Origin: Blastobasis lacticolella
Taxonomy: Eukaryota > Arthropoda > Insecta > Lepidoptera > Blastobasidae
Direction of reading: 5' to 3'
DNA length: 64,000 bases
Assembly: GCA_905147135.1 (NCBI GenBank)
Contig: LR990050.1
Location: 16,366,001 to 16,430,000, forward strand
In this document: piece after piece, positions 46,804-58,720 of the stretch
Numbering within the stretch: position 1 is the stretch's first letter
Layout of the letters: each line of letters opens with the position of its first letter
Notes under the pieces: model-generated
Database searches by the model: none
What the model was told of the DNA's origin: nothing
What the model saw: only the letters and a program-made list of their open reading frames with translations
Program-made: the position numbers and the translations under genes

Positions 46804-48056
46804 ACTGATTATTCTCACACGAAAATATGCAATACTTTCTTGGTTTTTTAATGGTTGTCAGGTGGTCGAGGAGAAATGAGGAAATAATAACTATCTGAAT
46901 CTTTCCATCTTTTGTGAGTAATAATGAGTAATGACCAATTAGACATTGCTTATTGCCTAAACTCTTTGGATGGAAAATTGACAACGTATTACCTATGCAC
47001 GAACGTAGACATGAAAAAATGACTGATGCATGAAAATTAGGTAATAAAAATGAAAATTTCATTGTTAAATTAAAAACTTGTCAATTCATCTACGAACATG
47101 TATAATTTATGTTTATGATATTTGGAAATCTTCAAACGTCGTTGAAGAGCTTGAACCTTGACGAAAGCATGTATTTTAAGGGATCTGCTTCTGACATTTT
47201 GTGTATTTATTAACTTGAGTGTGAGTCGCATACTTATCTTCGCGGATAAGGACATACCAATGTTAGAGTACCTATAGGTACCAAGTTTTCAGCGAGCGAA
47301 AAGGTCACCTGCTACCTTTATTCAGTAACGTAAAAAATTATTACATGCTTTATATTATAATTCGCAATGCCTTCATTTTCTTCTCCTTATTGGGTACTTC
47401 TCCTATGTTATAAATACGTAAATTAATACATGGCCGTAGCTATAGACGTACAGCGTCTGAGTTCTGTTTATAAAAACCATATTTTTAATTATGTTTTAAT
47501 TTACTGACTTCATTCCTGAAAGGGCACCGTAAATTATGCAACACAATTTGTTATGACAATTCAAAGAAAGAAATACTTTTTTATCTCCACTACGAAAGCG
47601 ACGTTAATTTCTCGGTCGTGGAGTCGCCACAAAACCCACCCAGATGTAAAAAAGAAAGTTATAATTAAAAACAAGGTCGGTACTTAACACCGTGAACAGA
47701 GCTGCGCTCGAAATATAATTAAAGAAAGGATTCGGAGTTTACAAATTGCAAAGAGGTAGGTACGTATAAGGGGCGACAAAGAGTGTAGAAGGAACGTGAA
47801 GGAATTACTGGTATTAGTTTTTGTTTTACTTTTTGCTCTTGTCTCTAGGACGTGTTTAGTTTTCTGGTGTGTTCAAATAATTAATCAAATCAAAGTATAT
47901 ATACTTGGCCAGTAGTTTGTAGTTTATCAGTTATATTGCACTCATAACACAAGCTTTGCTTTTGTTGTGGCTATATGGCGCTGTGTGAATTTGTGCAAGC
48001 ATATTTTTTATTTTATTTGGTGTAACAACAATTTCATAGACATATAAGCACTTTCA
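46804..48056. other. Non-coding DNA
   Basis: AT-rich; nothing recognisable. The 152-codon minus ORF ending at 46604 mostly covers the foldback and has no domain. Confidence 0.4.
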
Positions 48057-48093
48057 GTCGGTAGTGTAGTGGGTGCCTACTACACTGCCGACT
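48057..48093. repeat. Short hairpin
   Basis: AGTCGGTAGTGTAGT pairs with ACTACACTGCCGACT around a 7-nt loop, with one mismatch. Confidence 0.8.
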
Positions 48094-48120
48094 ATCACGA
48101 CACGACTATTTGGAATATTT

Positions 48121-48245
48121 TTTTTATTTCATACGGTAGGCAAACAGGCAAGCGGGCCACCTGATGGAAAATCACCACTGCCTATAGACATTAGCAACAC
48201 CAAGAGTATCGAAAATGCGTTGCCCACCTCTACAACACGTTGTAC
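48121..48245 (-). mobile_element. LINE 3' end, minus strand, truncated
   Basis: The complement of the 44.5-kb tail: AGGCAAACAGGCAAGCGGGC through GCGTTGCCCACCTCTACAAC. It ends next to a 9-bp-arm palindrome GTACCATAT/ATATGGTAC (48242-48263). Confidence 0.75.
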
Positions 48246-49061
48246 CATATGGCAATATGGTACCATATCAGTGCTGGAAGACCACAAATTACAGTCACCG
48301 AGTGCCAATTCCAACCGACGAATTTACTTTCCACTCTAAAGCGCCTTCGTCTCCAAATGAAAGCAGCCACATTCAGCAGAGACCAACTTAGCCAGATATC
48401 CGCTCAGCGAATTTTAATTTCGCAATGCAAAGGGCGGCCATTATAATTCTAACCGAGACAATCACAGGATTTCAGGATGTGGACCACTCCCGCTTCCCCC
48501 GGGCCCGTGAGCGGAATTTTGATTTTGTTTGATGGTGTTGACGCTAATTAGCTTTGAGTTGTGTCGTAGTCGCTGCGCCGACTTGTGTCGTTCTTCATTG
48601 TAATTTGGGCAGCGACAAAGAGTAAATGTCTTAACTTTTATCTGGATTAGGTATGTATTTAATTTGTCGTTCTTGATAATTCTGTTAAGTTATTTGTTTT
48701 AGTATTCCACGTAGGTATCATGGTTGCTAGTTCTATCAATTTATGCTTTCGTAGTTTAGTTTAGTTAGTAATTTAGTTTTACGTTTGTAATTTAGGAAAG
48801 TAAGAAAGTACGATTAAATACATAAATTTGTAATTTATAGAATAAGAATTTGATAAATGTTTACAATTAGGGACATACAAAGTAAACTAAAACGAAATAT
48901 CGAATCAAGTCACAGGTGTAATAATTAGACCCTTTTTCGTATCAATTTTGTTACTATACATATTGTTAGAGGTGTGAATAACAACAATAAATTAAGATAT
49001 ATGAGTTGGAAGAAAGAGTTGAGTTATGAATAAAGTAGTCATCCAAAGTCATTATCATTTT
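48246..49061. other. Non-coding DNA
   Basis: No recognisable gene or element apart from TAGTTTAGTTTAGTTAG-like simple sequence at about 48755. Confidence 0.4.
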
Positions 49062-49320
49062 TTTTTTTTCTTTTTATGTCATACAGTAGGCAAACAAGCA
49101 AGCGGGTCACCTGCTGGAAAGTGGTCACCACTGCCTATAGACATTAGCAACACCAAGAGTACCGCCAATGCGTTGCCCACCTCTATAACACGTTGCTCTG
49201 GCAGCAAAAAGTCAAATGCCCTTCCACTGCCAAAGCCACGGTTCCCCAAATCCCCACCCCATGGAGCACTGGAAACCTTACTCACCGGCAGAAACACAAC
49301 ACTATTTAAAAGAGTATTGT
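49062..49320 (-). mobile_element. LINE 3' end, minus strand
   Basis: It begins with a T-rich run (the poly(A) complement) and carries the complements of the shared tail, the GGTGAGTAAGGTTTCCAGTG tract and GTATTGTGTTTCTGCC. It has one copy of the 20-bp motif duplicated at 44406. Confidence 0.8.
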
Positions 49321-49444
49321 AATTGAGTAATGTATTGAGTATATTATTATAGTTCTGTCATAGACATATTTTAATCGCAAAGTTATATTTTTTTACACTT
49401 GATCGACGTCAGTTGGGTGTCCTTTTATATATTTATTATTACTA

Positions 49445-49492
49445 AACCACCATCACCACCTTGGCGTCAATATTCCGGTTATACTCTCGCGA
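49445..49492 (-). mobile_element. SINE 3' fragment
   Basis: CACCTTGGCGTCAATATTCC and TATACTCTCGCG match the complement of the main SINE 3' end. Confidence 0.4.
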
Positions 49493-49796
49493 ATGTTTTT
49501 TTACCAACCCGATATAATATTTATATTAAACTATTTCCATCGCAATAGTTCGCAAACGACCTGTGAACGTACGTTAAAAGTTTTGGGGCAAACTGGGAAT
49601 GTTCCGTGAAACGTAACTCAAAAGTAGTATGCGCCTTGAAGATAACCGTGATCTTTTCATTTTCATAACCAAATGGAAGTTTTCTCATTTTAACTTATTC
49701 CTTTTTTATCTGAGGTACTTCGGAGTTTCCGCCTTAAATTTACTACCTGATAATCCGCCCTTTAGTATCTTAACCGTCTTTTTAAACCAAGCCGAA

Positions 49797-49917
49797 ATAA
49801 GTGTTATTGACGTGTGTATCTGTGGCTTTGTGTATCTGTCTGTCTGTGGCATCGTAACTCCCGACCGGATGGACCGATTTAGATACTGTTTTCTCTATTT
49901 GGAAACCAGTTTAATCG

Positions 49918-49948
<31 letters not shown>

Positions 49949-50025
49949 TTAAAAACGATTATGTAGTTTAGAAAATATTTGAGTTTTAAATAAACTTAGT
50001 TTTCCGGCTTTTTCTGTCGCTTAGG
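49797..50025 (+). mobile_element. Interspersed repeat, GACGTGTGTATCTGTGGC family, copy 3, with T-run
   Basis: It matches copy 1 (GTGTGTATCTGTGGCTTTGT, GGATGGACCGATTTAG, CCAGTTTAATCGAGA) but is split by an uninterrupted run of 27 T residues starting at about 49921, and then continues into the family 3' part. Confidence 0.6.
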
Positions 50026-50069
50026 TTAACTTATGATTGTATTATAGATAGCAACAATTGAATCTTGTA

Positions 50070-50243
50070 CACAGGGTGTTACATAATATATGTATGAAGC
50101 CGTGAACTGGATGGAGTGCTAAATATATTAAAACGATAGGTACAATTATTTCTGTTGTACGTGGAATTTTTGTACCTATCGTTTCATACATTTAGCATCC
50201 ATCCGGTTCACGGCTTAATACATATATTATGTAACATCCTGTA
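50070..50243. mobile_element. 174-bp foldback MITE with TA flanks
   Basis: Termini CACAGGGTGTTACATAATAT and the inverted ATATTATGTAACATCCTGTA continue as near-complete arms (GAAGCCGTGAACTGGATGGA, AACGATAGGTACAA with complements). TA lies outside each end (50068-50069 and 50244-50245). It is a Tc1/mariner-type non-autonomous element. Confidence 0.88.
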
Positions 50244-50245
50244 TA

Positions 50246-52790
50246 TAATATCGCCGTTTATATAACTTTCCATATAATGTTACCAACCCCGTCTTGTTCA
50301 CATCCCAAGGGAACCTTCTTTCAATAATTTCTTAGCAAATACCTAACCATGACAACCTATTTTTATGTCCTGTAATTTGTGCTCTTGATTTTTTCATTCT
50401 TACGCCAAGTCAAGTTTTATTATTTATGCCACATTGGCCTCGTTATCTTTAGACGAGGGGTCAACCTGCCTTTATAAAATAGTTTGTCCCAGAATTTGTT
50501 TGGAGCAGACTCCTGGTGACAGTTATCTACTAAGGGCATCTAACGATACTAACCACAAATTCACATAAGCGTGACGATAATAATATGCAACCAATATCAC
50601 ACGGAATATTTCACTCCTCGACCTCAAAACCCGATTACAATTATAATGAATACCCCTTCATTCTTCAACGTGAATACGCAAGCAGATACACCAATTTATC
50701 ATCAGATTGGCATCACAAGTATATCTCGTGACAAAAACGTCCCATATTGGAATCAATAACAGAGTATGTCTCAACCTCATCTCAATACAAACCATCGGCG
50801 TCTTAACCCAAATCAGAGGAAAACGTACCTTGTAACAGTCTTAATAAGGACTCAACACACAGCAAAGGTAATATTGCAGTTTATGCTTAAGGATAATTGA
50901 GACATCCATCATGTTATGGAACAGAATCACCTGGCACAAGAAGGATTGATAACAGACAGACGAAACGATTTGGGCAAATTGCTTGAAATCCATTTGAGTT
51001 CTGGACGAATGAAAGGAAGATTTAGAGGAAATCATCTATTAAAAATATTATCTGAGAATATACTTTTTACGAAATTCGCATTCGTCTTGAAAATCTTGTT
51101 TCGTAGAACCAGCATTGCAAAGAACAGTTTTGAGTTAAAGCGGTGTAACAGATGTTGTGATTGCGACAAAATCTCGATAAACATTTGGAAAATAAAGCTA
51201 CAAATTCTGCGTTTTAAACTCAAACAACTGACTCAGTAAGCCGAAGCAGCGGCTTAAGTCGGCTTAAAAACTCTAATGGCTGACCTCGGCTCGTCCACTA
51301 ATTCCGTGAAAACATTAACAGGGATGTTATTAAATTCTGTTCCATATTGTTCGGATTATGACGTGGCAGGAATCCGTTGTTTTTGTATGAAGCTGTATTT
51401 TTGCTGGATGCACTTGATGTGCGAGCACAGATTACCAGTGATTGTAAATACCTAGACCTACTCAATAGATTAAAAATGATTGTATGAAAATACAATAAAT
51501 AATAACGACATCGCTTATAAAGACTAAACGACAAGGTTCCGGCCGAATCCCTATATAAGTGCCAATGTAAACATTTCACTTATGACCACATCGGATATAT
51601 GGACATATCGGTTATAGCGACGAACCGGCTTTGTAATTATCAGGGGGCCTACCACAAGCCTTATTTTTCAAATTGGTACCATGACCTCAATAAAATAACA
51701 TTACTTTAATGTTGTTGCGGCGAGAAGTCTTGTGACGTCTCAGCCGAGGAATATCGACCAACTGTCATACTTTTGAGCTAGAGCAGATACTGTTTTGATT
51801 CTTCTTTTATCGACGGGAGGACCTACACAATCATTTAACATTGTACATATGGATCTTTAATCTTCATTTAGTCAAACAAGTACGCATAGCGACTGTCCAA
51901 AGGTGCATTCCTCGTTGCGATTTGATTTGGATAGCACGTTTATACGTCACCATGGCGCAAAAAATAGAACAGTGCTTATTAAGTACAAGAATCGCACATA
52001 ATAAGTGCTTGTGCTATTGCTTATAACAATTATCTAATATTTATAGCGACTTAAGTTATATAGTTCAATTTCGTTGTATCCACATTCAACTGTATTTTCA
52101 TAAGCATCATTTTGACATGATTGCAGTCTCAAGATCAGAATATAATATGCACATGACATAATTAGTATAGCTATGTATTTTGCTATAATACTTTCAAGAT
52201 TTGCTTAATTAAACAAAAAGGTTATAAAACAAATTTGTTTTTCAGCAGTTGATTGCAAATACTTTTAAATTTTGATCATTAAACTCTATAAAATCGTCGA
52301 TTTCTGCAGTTTAACAAGTAAAAAGCGTTTGCACGTGCGGGTCGAGATAGAGATCTCGCCGCATGATATTACAGAGGGCATAGCTCGTAATCAGAGAGGT
52401 GGACTACAAAGGTCCCTCTTGGAATTAGTGGGAGGTGTCTTTAAAACAGGCCAAAAGAAAGGGTTCCTTTGTGCTCTAACGAGGGTCAAGATCCGCAGCT
52501 TGACTTACAAAGAGGCGCACCGGAATGAAGGGAAAATGTTTTATACCACACGGCCGGGAGATTTTTTTAGATAACGTGGCGTGATTCTTTAGTATGAGTG
52601 GTTAACGGTTTTCTGAGGGGTTTTTAGTAGCTGATAGCTCAGGATAGTGTGTTTCTTTTGTGGTAACGTGCTACGTTGGTAGATAGTAGTTGGTAGTAGT
52701 ATTTGGTAGATTTGATAGCAAAACATATCAAAGAAAAGAATGAGACCCAAATTAAATACTGGAGCCCTATTTTTTAAACTGTTGGTATCC
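50246..52790. other. Non-coding DNA
   Basis: ORFs of 100-107 codons at 50916-51239 and 52272-52574 (the latter with a TTG start) have no recognised domain and no splice context. No element identified. Confidence 0.4.
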
Positions 52791-52895
52791 AAGCGGACGC
52801 TCGCGTGCGGTATCTATCTCTTTCCCACTCGTGGTAAGTTGCTAGAGATACAAAAGACAAGCATTAGAAGGCGAGCGCTCGCGTGATTTCGAGCG
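52791..52895. mobile_element. Small MITE-like repeat
   Basis: AGCGGACGCTCGCGTG at the left and AGGCGAGCGCTCGCGTGATT at the right enclose TATCTATCTCTTTCCC and GCTAGAGATACAAAAGACA, a layout typical of GC-ended lepidopteran MITEs. Confidence 0.45.
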
Positions 52896-54299
52896 GTTTC
52901 AAAAAATAAGGCGGGCCCTGGTCTTCGTCAGAAAATCACGCCACTAGCCCCCTTTCAGCTCTGATTCTCGACAATTGTCGGCTTGCAGATCATGATCATC
53001 GAAGAAAGCCGTATATTTGATGTAGTCCGGAATACAGTAGTAAATTTGATGCACTCCGTAACGTATATTCGCAAAAGACGTGGCATTAAAAAATCGCACA
53101 TAAAATCGCAAAGGCTTACTTGTACGCACTAGTCACACGCTGCCTATGCTTCAGGGTAACGTAGCAAAAAGATATCTATATATCCCGCACCAGGAATGGA
53201 CGCCCACGGGAAGCCCAAGGTAATGTATAGCCAAATATCAAAAATAAACATATTTAGTATTTGTATTTGTAGTTGTAAATAGGATGCTGAAGATCGGAAA
53301 AAAGAGAAAACAACGCAAGATAGCGGATCCCTAGGTAAACGCTAGGATCGATGGTTCGGAAGAAGAAGTTTTGGTTGAAGAAAGTACATAAAATCCCCCC
53401 TATAACTTATCACACTTATACCTATACCATTTTATTAATCCAGAAAGATATTTAAGATAGGACTTTCCTTTTTAGAACTTTCCAAGTAGTCGTAAATTGA
53501 TAAAGGTAGATATCCAAACTTTCATCGTAAACCAACCGAATCATTCTTGAACCTCGTAAAATCCATTCTGAGGGACACACAGCTAACAATCTCACGGCAT
53601 AAACATTTATATACTTCTATATTATAAAGAGGAAAAGTTTGTGTTGGGGATAACCACCAAAACTGTTGAATCGATTTTGAAAATTCTTTCACTAACGGGA
53701 TGATAAATTATTTCCACAGGGTATCCGATCTCGGAAAAATAATAGGCTCCCCCGGGATGGTTGAATGTTAACAGAGAGGTGAAAACCATTGGGATCGGCT
53801 AGTATATGATATTGCTGTATTTCTTTCTTAAATATAGAAATTTCAAGAGATTTCAATTATAGAAAATGTAACAAAATTTCCAGAAAGATGAATTCTGTCT
53901 ACGCTCTAATTTAGCAATTCACTTTGCCACTTAATGTGCTACAGTGCTAAGAATTTAGAATATTTCAAGAGAATACGGAATGGACCACCTTAAGGCTTCT
54001 CCCGGGAACTGTAACAAGCTCTGACGATATTTGAATCGCAGACTGGGGAGCTTCATTTATTTAAAGAAACGAACATCCAAGCCGCTTCAAAGAATGAATT
54101 AAGTGAAACGAGTAAAAATCTATTGAGACATATTTTCGGACAGAGTTTCATTTATTTTTTTCTGCGCTTCTGGCCGCTCATACATGTTTGAATATCGAAT
54201 GTTATATTTTCGAAACACAACGAACTCAACCTCAACACAATTGTTTTTATTACAATCACGCGAAAATATTTTAAAACGATTATTTTTTATGATTTAAAA
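52896..54299. other. Non-coding DNA with a repeat fragment
   Basis: At 53620-53812 a stretch starting TATATTATAAAGAGGAAAAG and containing TTGAATCGATTTTGAAAATT is of a type repeated widely in Lepidoptera. The rest is AT-rich and unrecognised. Confidence 0.4.
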
Positions 54300-54947
54300 A
54301 ATTGACAGTCTACGAATTAAAGTCATGCGACTTCACTGCTCGTCTAAAATGTTTTTGGGAGGGAAACATCTCATTTGAGCACCGTAAGCACTGTTGGTAC
54401 CCAGAGTTTGATCGTGGCCGTATTTTTCTCCATGATGAAATTCTCGAAGGTCGGCCCTCAACTGCAATCACTGAGGAAAATGTGGCTACTGTCAGGCAAT
54501 TAATTGAAAAAATTCGGCGTATCATCTATGAGGAGTTTCGAGGACATTTGGGATTGGTATCTTACATAAACATTTACCACCACTTGTTTGTCCAGTGTAT
54601 TTAAAAAGGTAGGGAAAAACGACCAAGAAGTCGCATCCTAGTGCCTCATGGCAATGCTTCGGCACACACCGCGAACTAGACAAAGTCATTTATGGCTTCT
54701 GAAAAGGTAGAGATAGTGACCCATGTGAGTCTGGACTATGTGAGGGAGAACTGGCACTAAGCAATTTCTTTATTTTCCCAAAAATCAAAGATTTGATGAG
54801 AGGTTATTCATTTACGGGGCCGGATGAGGCTGTTAGCTTTCAACCAGCACGTGAAAAACATGCCCTCAGACCAATGGTCCTCATGTTCTCAAAAATGGTT
54901 TCACCGAATGAAAAAGCATTTAAATTGTAATGGAGAATACTTCGGAA
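54300..54947 (+). pseudogene. Second mariner transposase, heavily decayed
   Basis: The N-terminal helix-turn-helix part is legible (FDRGRIFLHDEILEGRPSTA then EENVATVRQLIEK). After about codon 95 the sequence jumps to the C-terminal third (RPRSRILVPHGNASAHT, TKSFMASEKVEIVTHV, WFHRMKKHLNCNGEYF). The missing middle contains the first catalytic Asp. The second is replaced by Gly (HGNASAHT, where the family has Asp), and the SPDLAP-type third site is gone. In-frame stops are numerous. It is unrelated in detail to the 31-kb mariner, so it represents a different lineage. Confidence 0.85.
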
Positions 54948-54990
54948 ACCACTAAAAATATTACTTTACATGTAAATTGTTTTATTAAAG

Positions 54991-55016
54991 AGTTACGCAA
55001 AACTTTTAGTAGACCA
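54991..55016. repeat. Right terminal repeat of the second mariner
   Basis: AGTTACGCAAAACTTTTAGT followed by AGACCA lies 44 bp after the coding remnant. The matching left end was not found, so the 5' side is truncated. Confidence 0.55.
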
Positions 55017-56640
55017 AACGTACATCACATAATGAATTCATAAAGAGTGCTTTTATCGTTCAATAAAATAGATAAATGTTTAAGGTAATCAATGTAACGC
55101 TTTTATAGTTATAACGACGTTAAGTGTCAAGAAAATAATATCTTCAAAATGAAAACTTAAGCACAGTTTCCTAGAACAGCGGCTGTTATAAACGTCACTG
55201 AAATTGAAAACTACAAAGATCTTTTGGCACTTGAAAGTGAGCGTGGTTGTTAAACATAAACTCCAGCTGTCTGTCAAAAGTGACGCTTTACAAGATGGCG
55301 GCATTAGTTCTGATTTCGGCCACGTGCCAGAAGATCCTTGCAGGTATGTACTTACTATGGAAACAACGGCGTAGCGCTTTTTGACACCGCTCTCAAAGAA
55401 ACCGCGCCATATGACTTAATTCAACGTGTCATGTAACGTCTTTTAACTCTGTCTGTATATCACGAAACCGTGCCAAATACTATAACCGTATCAAGTTGAG
55501 TTTATACACATTGCTTCAGCCAGGAAGACTTTATCCCTCATCTCAAATTGCATAAAGTGGCTCTCGTCAAGTTGTCTGCTTTAAAAATAAACTTCCAACA
55601 AAATATTAGGCGACAACTTGCTAGTGGAATACAGGACTTTCCCGAATAGAGCTGGAAACCCTTTTACGTTGCCACATAGTACGCGATAACCAGGTTACAT
55701 AGACTGATCAGCATAAAGACGTTACTGAATAAACTCTTATCTCAAAAATATTCAAAAACATTCTAGAATTAACAACTTTAACTTGGTGTTACTCATTGGT
55801 TAAATCGTTAAGCACACGTGGTTTTTACAGATTTCGTCATTTTCTATGATTTTCAGGTTTTGATTCACATTACTGATAGTTTAATGCATAGCAAATATCT
55901 GTGCAGTTGTGTAGCAACTGTGTGGGCAATTGTGGGAACCGAATCGTACCAAATTCAGGCGAATTTATTAATTATACTAAATAACATATCACCATTTTTA
56001 TTTTATTTTACTTTTACCTATAATTATCTATCTTATACAGAGTTGTCATTATCTTCTTATTTAGCCGGATAACATCCATTGCTGGACTAAGGCCCTTGTG
56101 TGAAATTTGGGGGACCGTATTTTATAAAAATATTTTGCGCTGCTAGCGTAAAGTCGGCAACGATATAGGGACAACGAATTCTTATACGAGTATGCCTCCT
56201 CGAAACTCCGAAGTCTTACAACCATCTCGTTGACTTCACAATTGATTTACGATATGTAGTCTCAGACACATGACTCCGCGCCGGTCTGCAACAAAATGTG
56301 CCAAGTGTATTTTTACCGCGACACACGAAACTGTTTATATCCATTTTAAAGTCTAAATGACGAGACTCTACGGAAAACATTGAATTTTTAACTTTACAGC
56401 GCGGTATCTTGGCTTGGTGGGAATTTTTAGAACCACGTCCGCACGTTGCTCTACGTGACTCCATTTCCTTTAGGAAGCTGTCATATAAAGTGGCGCCGAG
56501 TTTACGTTTGCTGCCCTTTCGTCGTTTCTTCTATTGGTTTACTGGTTATATAATTGGAAAATAAAGATATTTACGCTTCATATAAAATATATTATTTTAC
56601 ATATATATTAATATTAACCTACATCTTAGTAAGGATCACA
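55017..56640. other. Non-coding DNA
   Basis: Contains a possible but unproven first exon at 55295-55343 (see its entry). Otherwise AT-rich. Confidence 0.35.
55295..55343 (+). CDS. Possible leader-peptide exon (weak)
   Basis: ATG in good context (CAAGATGGCGG) opens MAALVLISATCQKILA and then a GCAG/GTATGT donor. The hydrophobic start and donor fit a first exon with a signal peptide, but no downstream exon was found in the window. AAGATGGCGG also occurs widely in repeats, so chance is likely. Confidence 0.12.
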
Positions 56641-56884
56641 CATCAACAGTCCACTGCAGGACTTGTAGTACTAGGCGTTATGAAAAAAATCCTATATTTT
56701 TGGGTAGAAGCAAACCGCTTTGCTCGGTAATAGTAAGGGTTAAAATTTTACCTAAGAAGGCCTAGGAATCGATGGTTTGACAGTTTGACATCGTTGAGTC
56801 TATGCGAGAATACCGAAGACCGGGCGAAATGGAAAATAATTGTACCGAATATATAAAAAACTCTATAGGCAAGTTCAAGATGGA

Positions 56885-56995
56885 TCGTGTTCTTCGAACA
56901 TCGGCTCTCTCTATAAACCTTAAAGGCTAGAGTGAAAAGGCTGATTCTAGACAGGCATGCTCCATCTTCTTCCTTATCGTCATTTACCCGCACGT
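56885..56995 (-). mobile_element. Repeat with GCATGCCTGTCTAG, copy 1
   Basis: On the minus strand GGAGCATGCCTGTCTAGAAT followed by TTTTCACTCTAGCCTTTAAGG matches the + strand copy at 62735-62830. It is probably a LINE fragment. Confidence 0.55.
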
Positions 56996-57119
56996 GAGTG
57001 AGAAGGTATAGTTCATTCCAGCGTATATACAATGTAATTTTAATAAGCTATATTCATACATACATATATAACGGCACGCCTTAGTCTGTAGGAGTTGAAA
57101 GAGGCACATGTTCTCTAAA

Positions 57120-57600
57120 AAGAATGATCTGGACATCTTTAAGTCTACCTGGTGTCGCTGCGACGGAACCCACTTTCCACCAGAGCCATTCCACCAGGGC
57201 CTGTTAGAGCCATTTCTGCATATAAAAATCTATGGTATGCCTCTCGATGCGAAGCAGCGCCACGCGGCACCGCTCCTTACACACCGCGGACTTGCAAAGT
57301 ACAACACGAGGCGGGGAGGGGTATGAGTAATCGTGACAGACAAAACTCTTCACAGTGACGACCATTCCTGCGTCAGAAGACCGCACACGACTCCGAATAG
57401 AAAAAAAAAATTAACACGCTAAGTCTCACCACCAAGTCCGCTACACCGCTCGTCTTGCACCCGTCTCGTCGCATTACAGCGGCATCGTGACCGAGGCTGA
57501 ATCGCGCGAAGCTTACAACTCCGACGACCAACTCACAATCAGGAGCCATTCAGTGACGCCCGACAAATTGGACCGCACCGCATGCAAAGTTCATGCCATT
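57120..57600. other. GC-rich unexplained block
   Basis: Clearly richer in G+C and CpG than the flanks, with GTCTCGTCGCATTACAGCGG and GATGCGAAGCAGCGCCACGC tracts, and overlapping short ORFs with no domain. It could be a MITE cluster or a promoter-like region. Confidence 0.3.
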
Positions 57601-57767
57601 TTTGTGTGTAATGGCCCTTTTGCCCCTTGTTTGGTGTAGGTGTTTGACATCGCGCTTTGTTTTGTTCCCTGGTAGCTGGGACTGAGCTGGTGATGACTTT
57701 TTGAGGAGGTGTGACTATTGAATTCGAAGGGATCGGTTTTAAATAAAAATAATAATTATTCTAGGAC

Positions 57768-57990
57768 AATTCACACAGCCCCAAAGTAAGCAAAGCTTGT
57801 GTTATGGGTGCCAGAAAATTTTAAAAGCATTTTAAAAATACGTTTATTTTATACATAACACCTAGACCAGGCCCGTAACATAAATTAAAATTAATCATTT
57901 AAATAACTGCCCGGCCGAGAATCGAATCCGCGACATCTGCGTGGTAGATCGGCATGGTAACCAACTGAACAACTCAGATCATTTTTATGG
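57768..57990 (-). mobile_element. tRNA-headed SINE, second family, copy 2
   Basis: The head on the minus strand is tRNA-like, with box B as the complement of GAGAATCGAATCCG and box A near 57962. The body ends CCCCAAAGTAAGCAAAGCTT on the + strand, exactly as at 5.4 kb. Confidence 0.75.
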
Positions 57991-58587
57991 AGCAAAAGGC
58001 GTTGCATTAAACCAGCTAAGGCCATGTATGAGCTGCAGCATTTTCTGTTGTATTTTCTACGCAATGATTTGCAACCCGCCTAACAGGCATATTGCAAAAC
58101 CCTCCAGAAATGGTTAGGAATGGCTCAAGTCTAACGGTGAACTGTCACGGGCTGAAAAATAAGATGTGATGTGAATCATTCGTTATTATTATTACTTATG
58201 TCACTCCTTCTAGTGCTAAAATTTGATTCAGGAAGATTACATTGAAAATCTCCACCATATTACTCCTATTAAGTCCCGAACACCCGACATTGCTCAGTTT
58301 GATCAATTCCTCTCGCCCCATTTCCGTCCATAATCTTGCCTATAAAAATCTCATCGGTGCAGAACCTAGGAGAATAATCCGTTTATTGATTTCGAACCGT
58401 TTTCTGCGGCGTCGATGGCTTTTTATACCTCTTGAAGCCGGAAGCTGGCAGCAAACACTGTAATAGCCGGCTTTAGTATCTTGGTTTTCTTTTGAAGAGT
58501 ACGCAAACGGCAATTTCATAAAGTAATGAAACCTTCATAACTGAGCGTGATAAAAAAGTATAGTTTAACCGTTACTTTAACTGTTAA
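57991..58587. other. Non-coding DNA
   Basis: 58240-58470 is a balanced-composition patch with a 73-codon ORF (leader-like start, basic remainder) of no recognised family. CTGTCACGGGCTG at about 58141 is a scrap of the ACAGTCCACT repeat. Confidence 0.35.
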
Positions 58588-58720
58588 CATGGTCTCGGAG
58601 TGACCAGTGATGGCAGTCGCTCCACTGTTATTACCTGATCTACCAAATTCTGGATCATGGTCAAGGCGGGCCGAAACCCTCGCGTGCGGGACCTCTACCA
58701 GGATATTAACGCCAAGAAAA
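58588..58720 (+). mobile_element. SINE 3' fragment
   Basis: GATGGCAGTCGCTCCACTGT, TCTGGATCATGGTCAAGGCG and ATTAACGCCAAG are the 3' half of the main SINE. Confidence 0.75.

Noticed and set aside
46604..47062. 152-codon minus-strand ORF
   Set aside because: Much of it covers a foldback repeat; the rest has no domain or codon signal.
50916..51239. 107-codon + strand ORF
   Set aside because: Lys/Leu-rich with no domain, within chance expectation for AT-rich DNA of this length.
52272..52574. 100-codon + strand ORF
   Set aside because: TTG start, no family resemblance, no splice context; left as unexplained.
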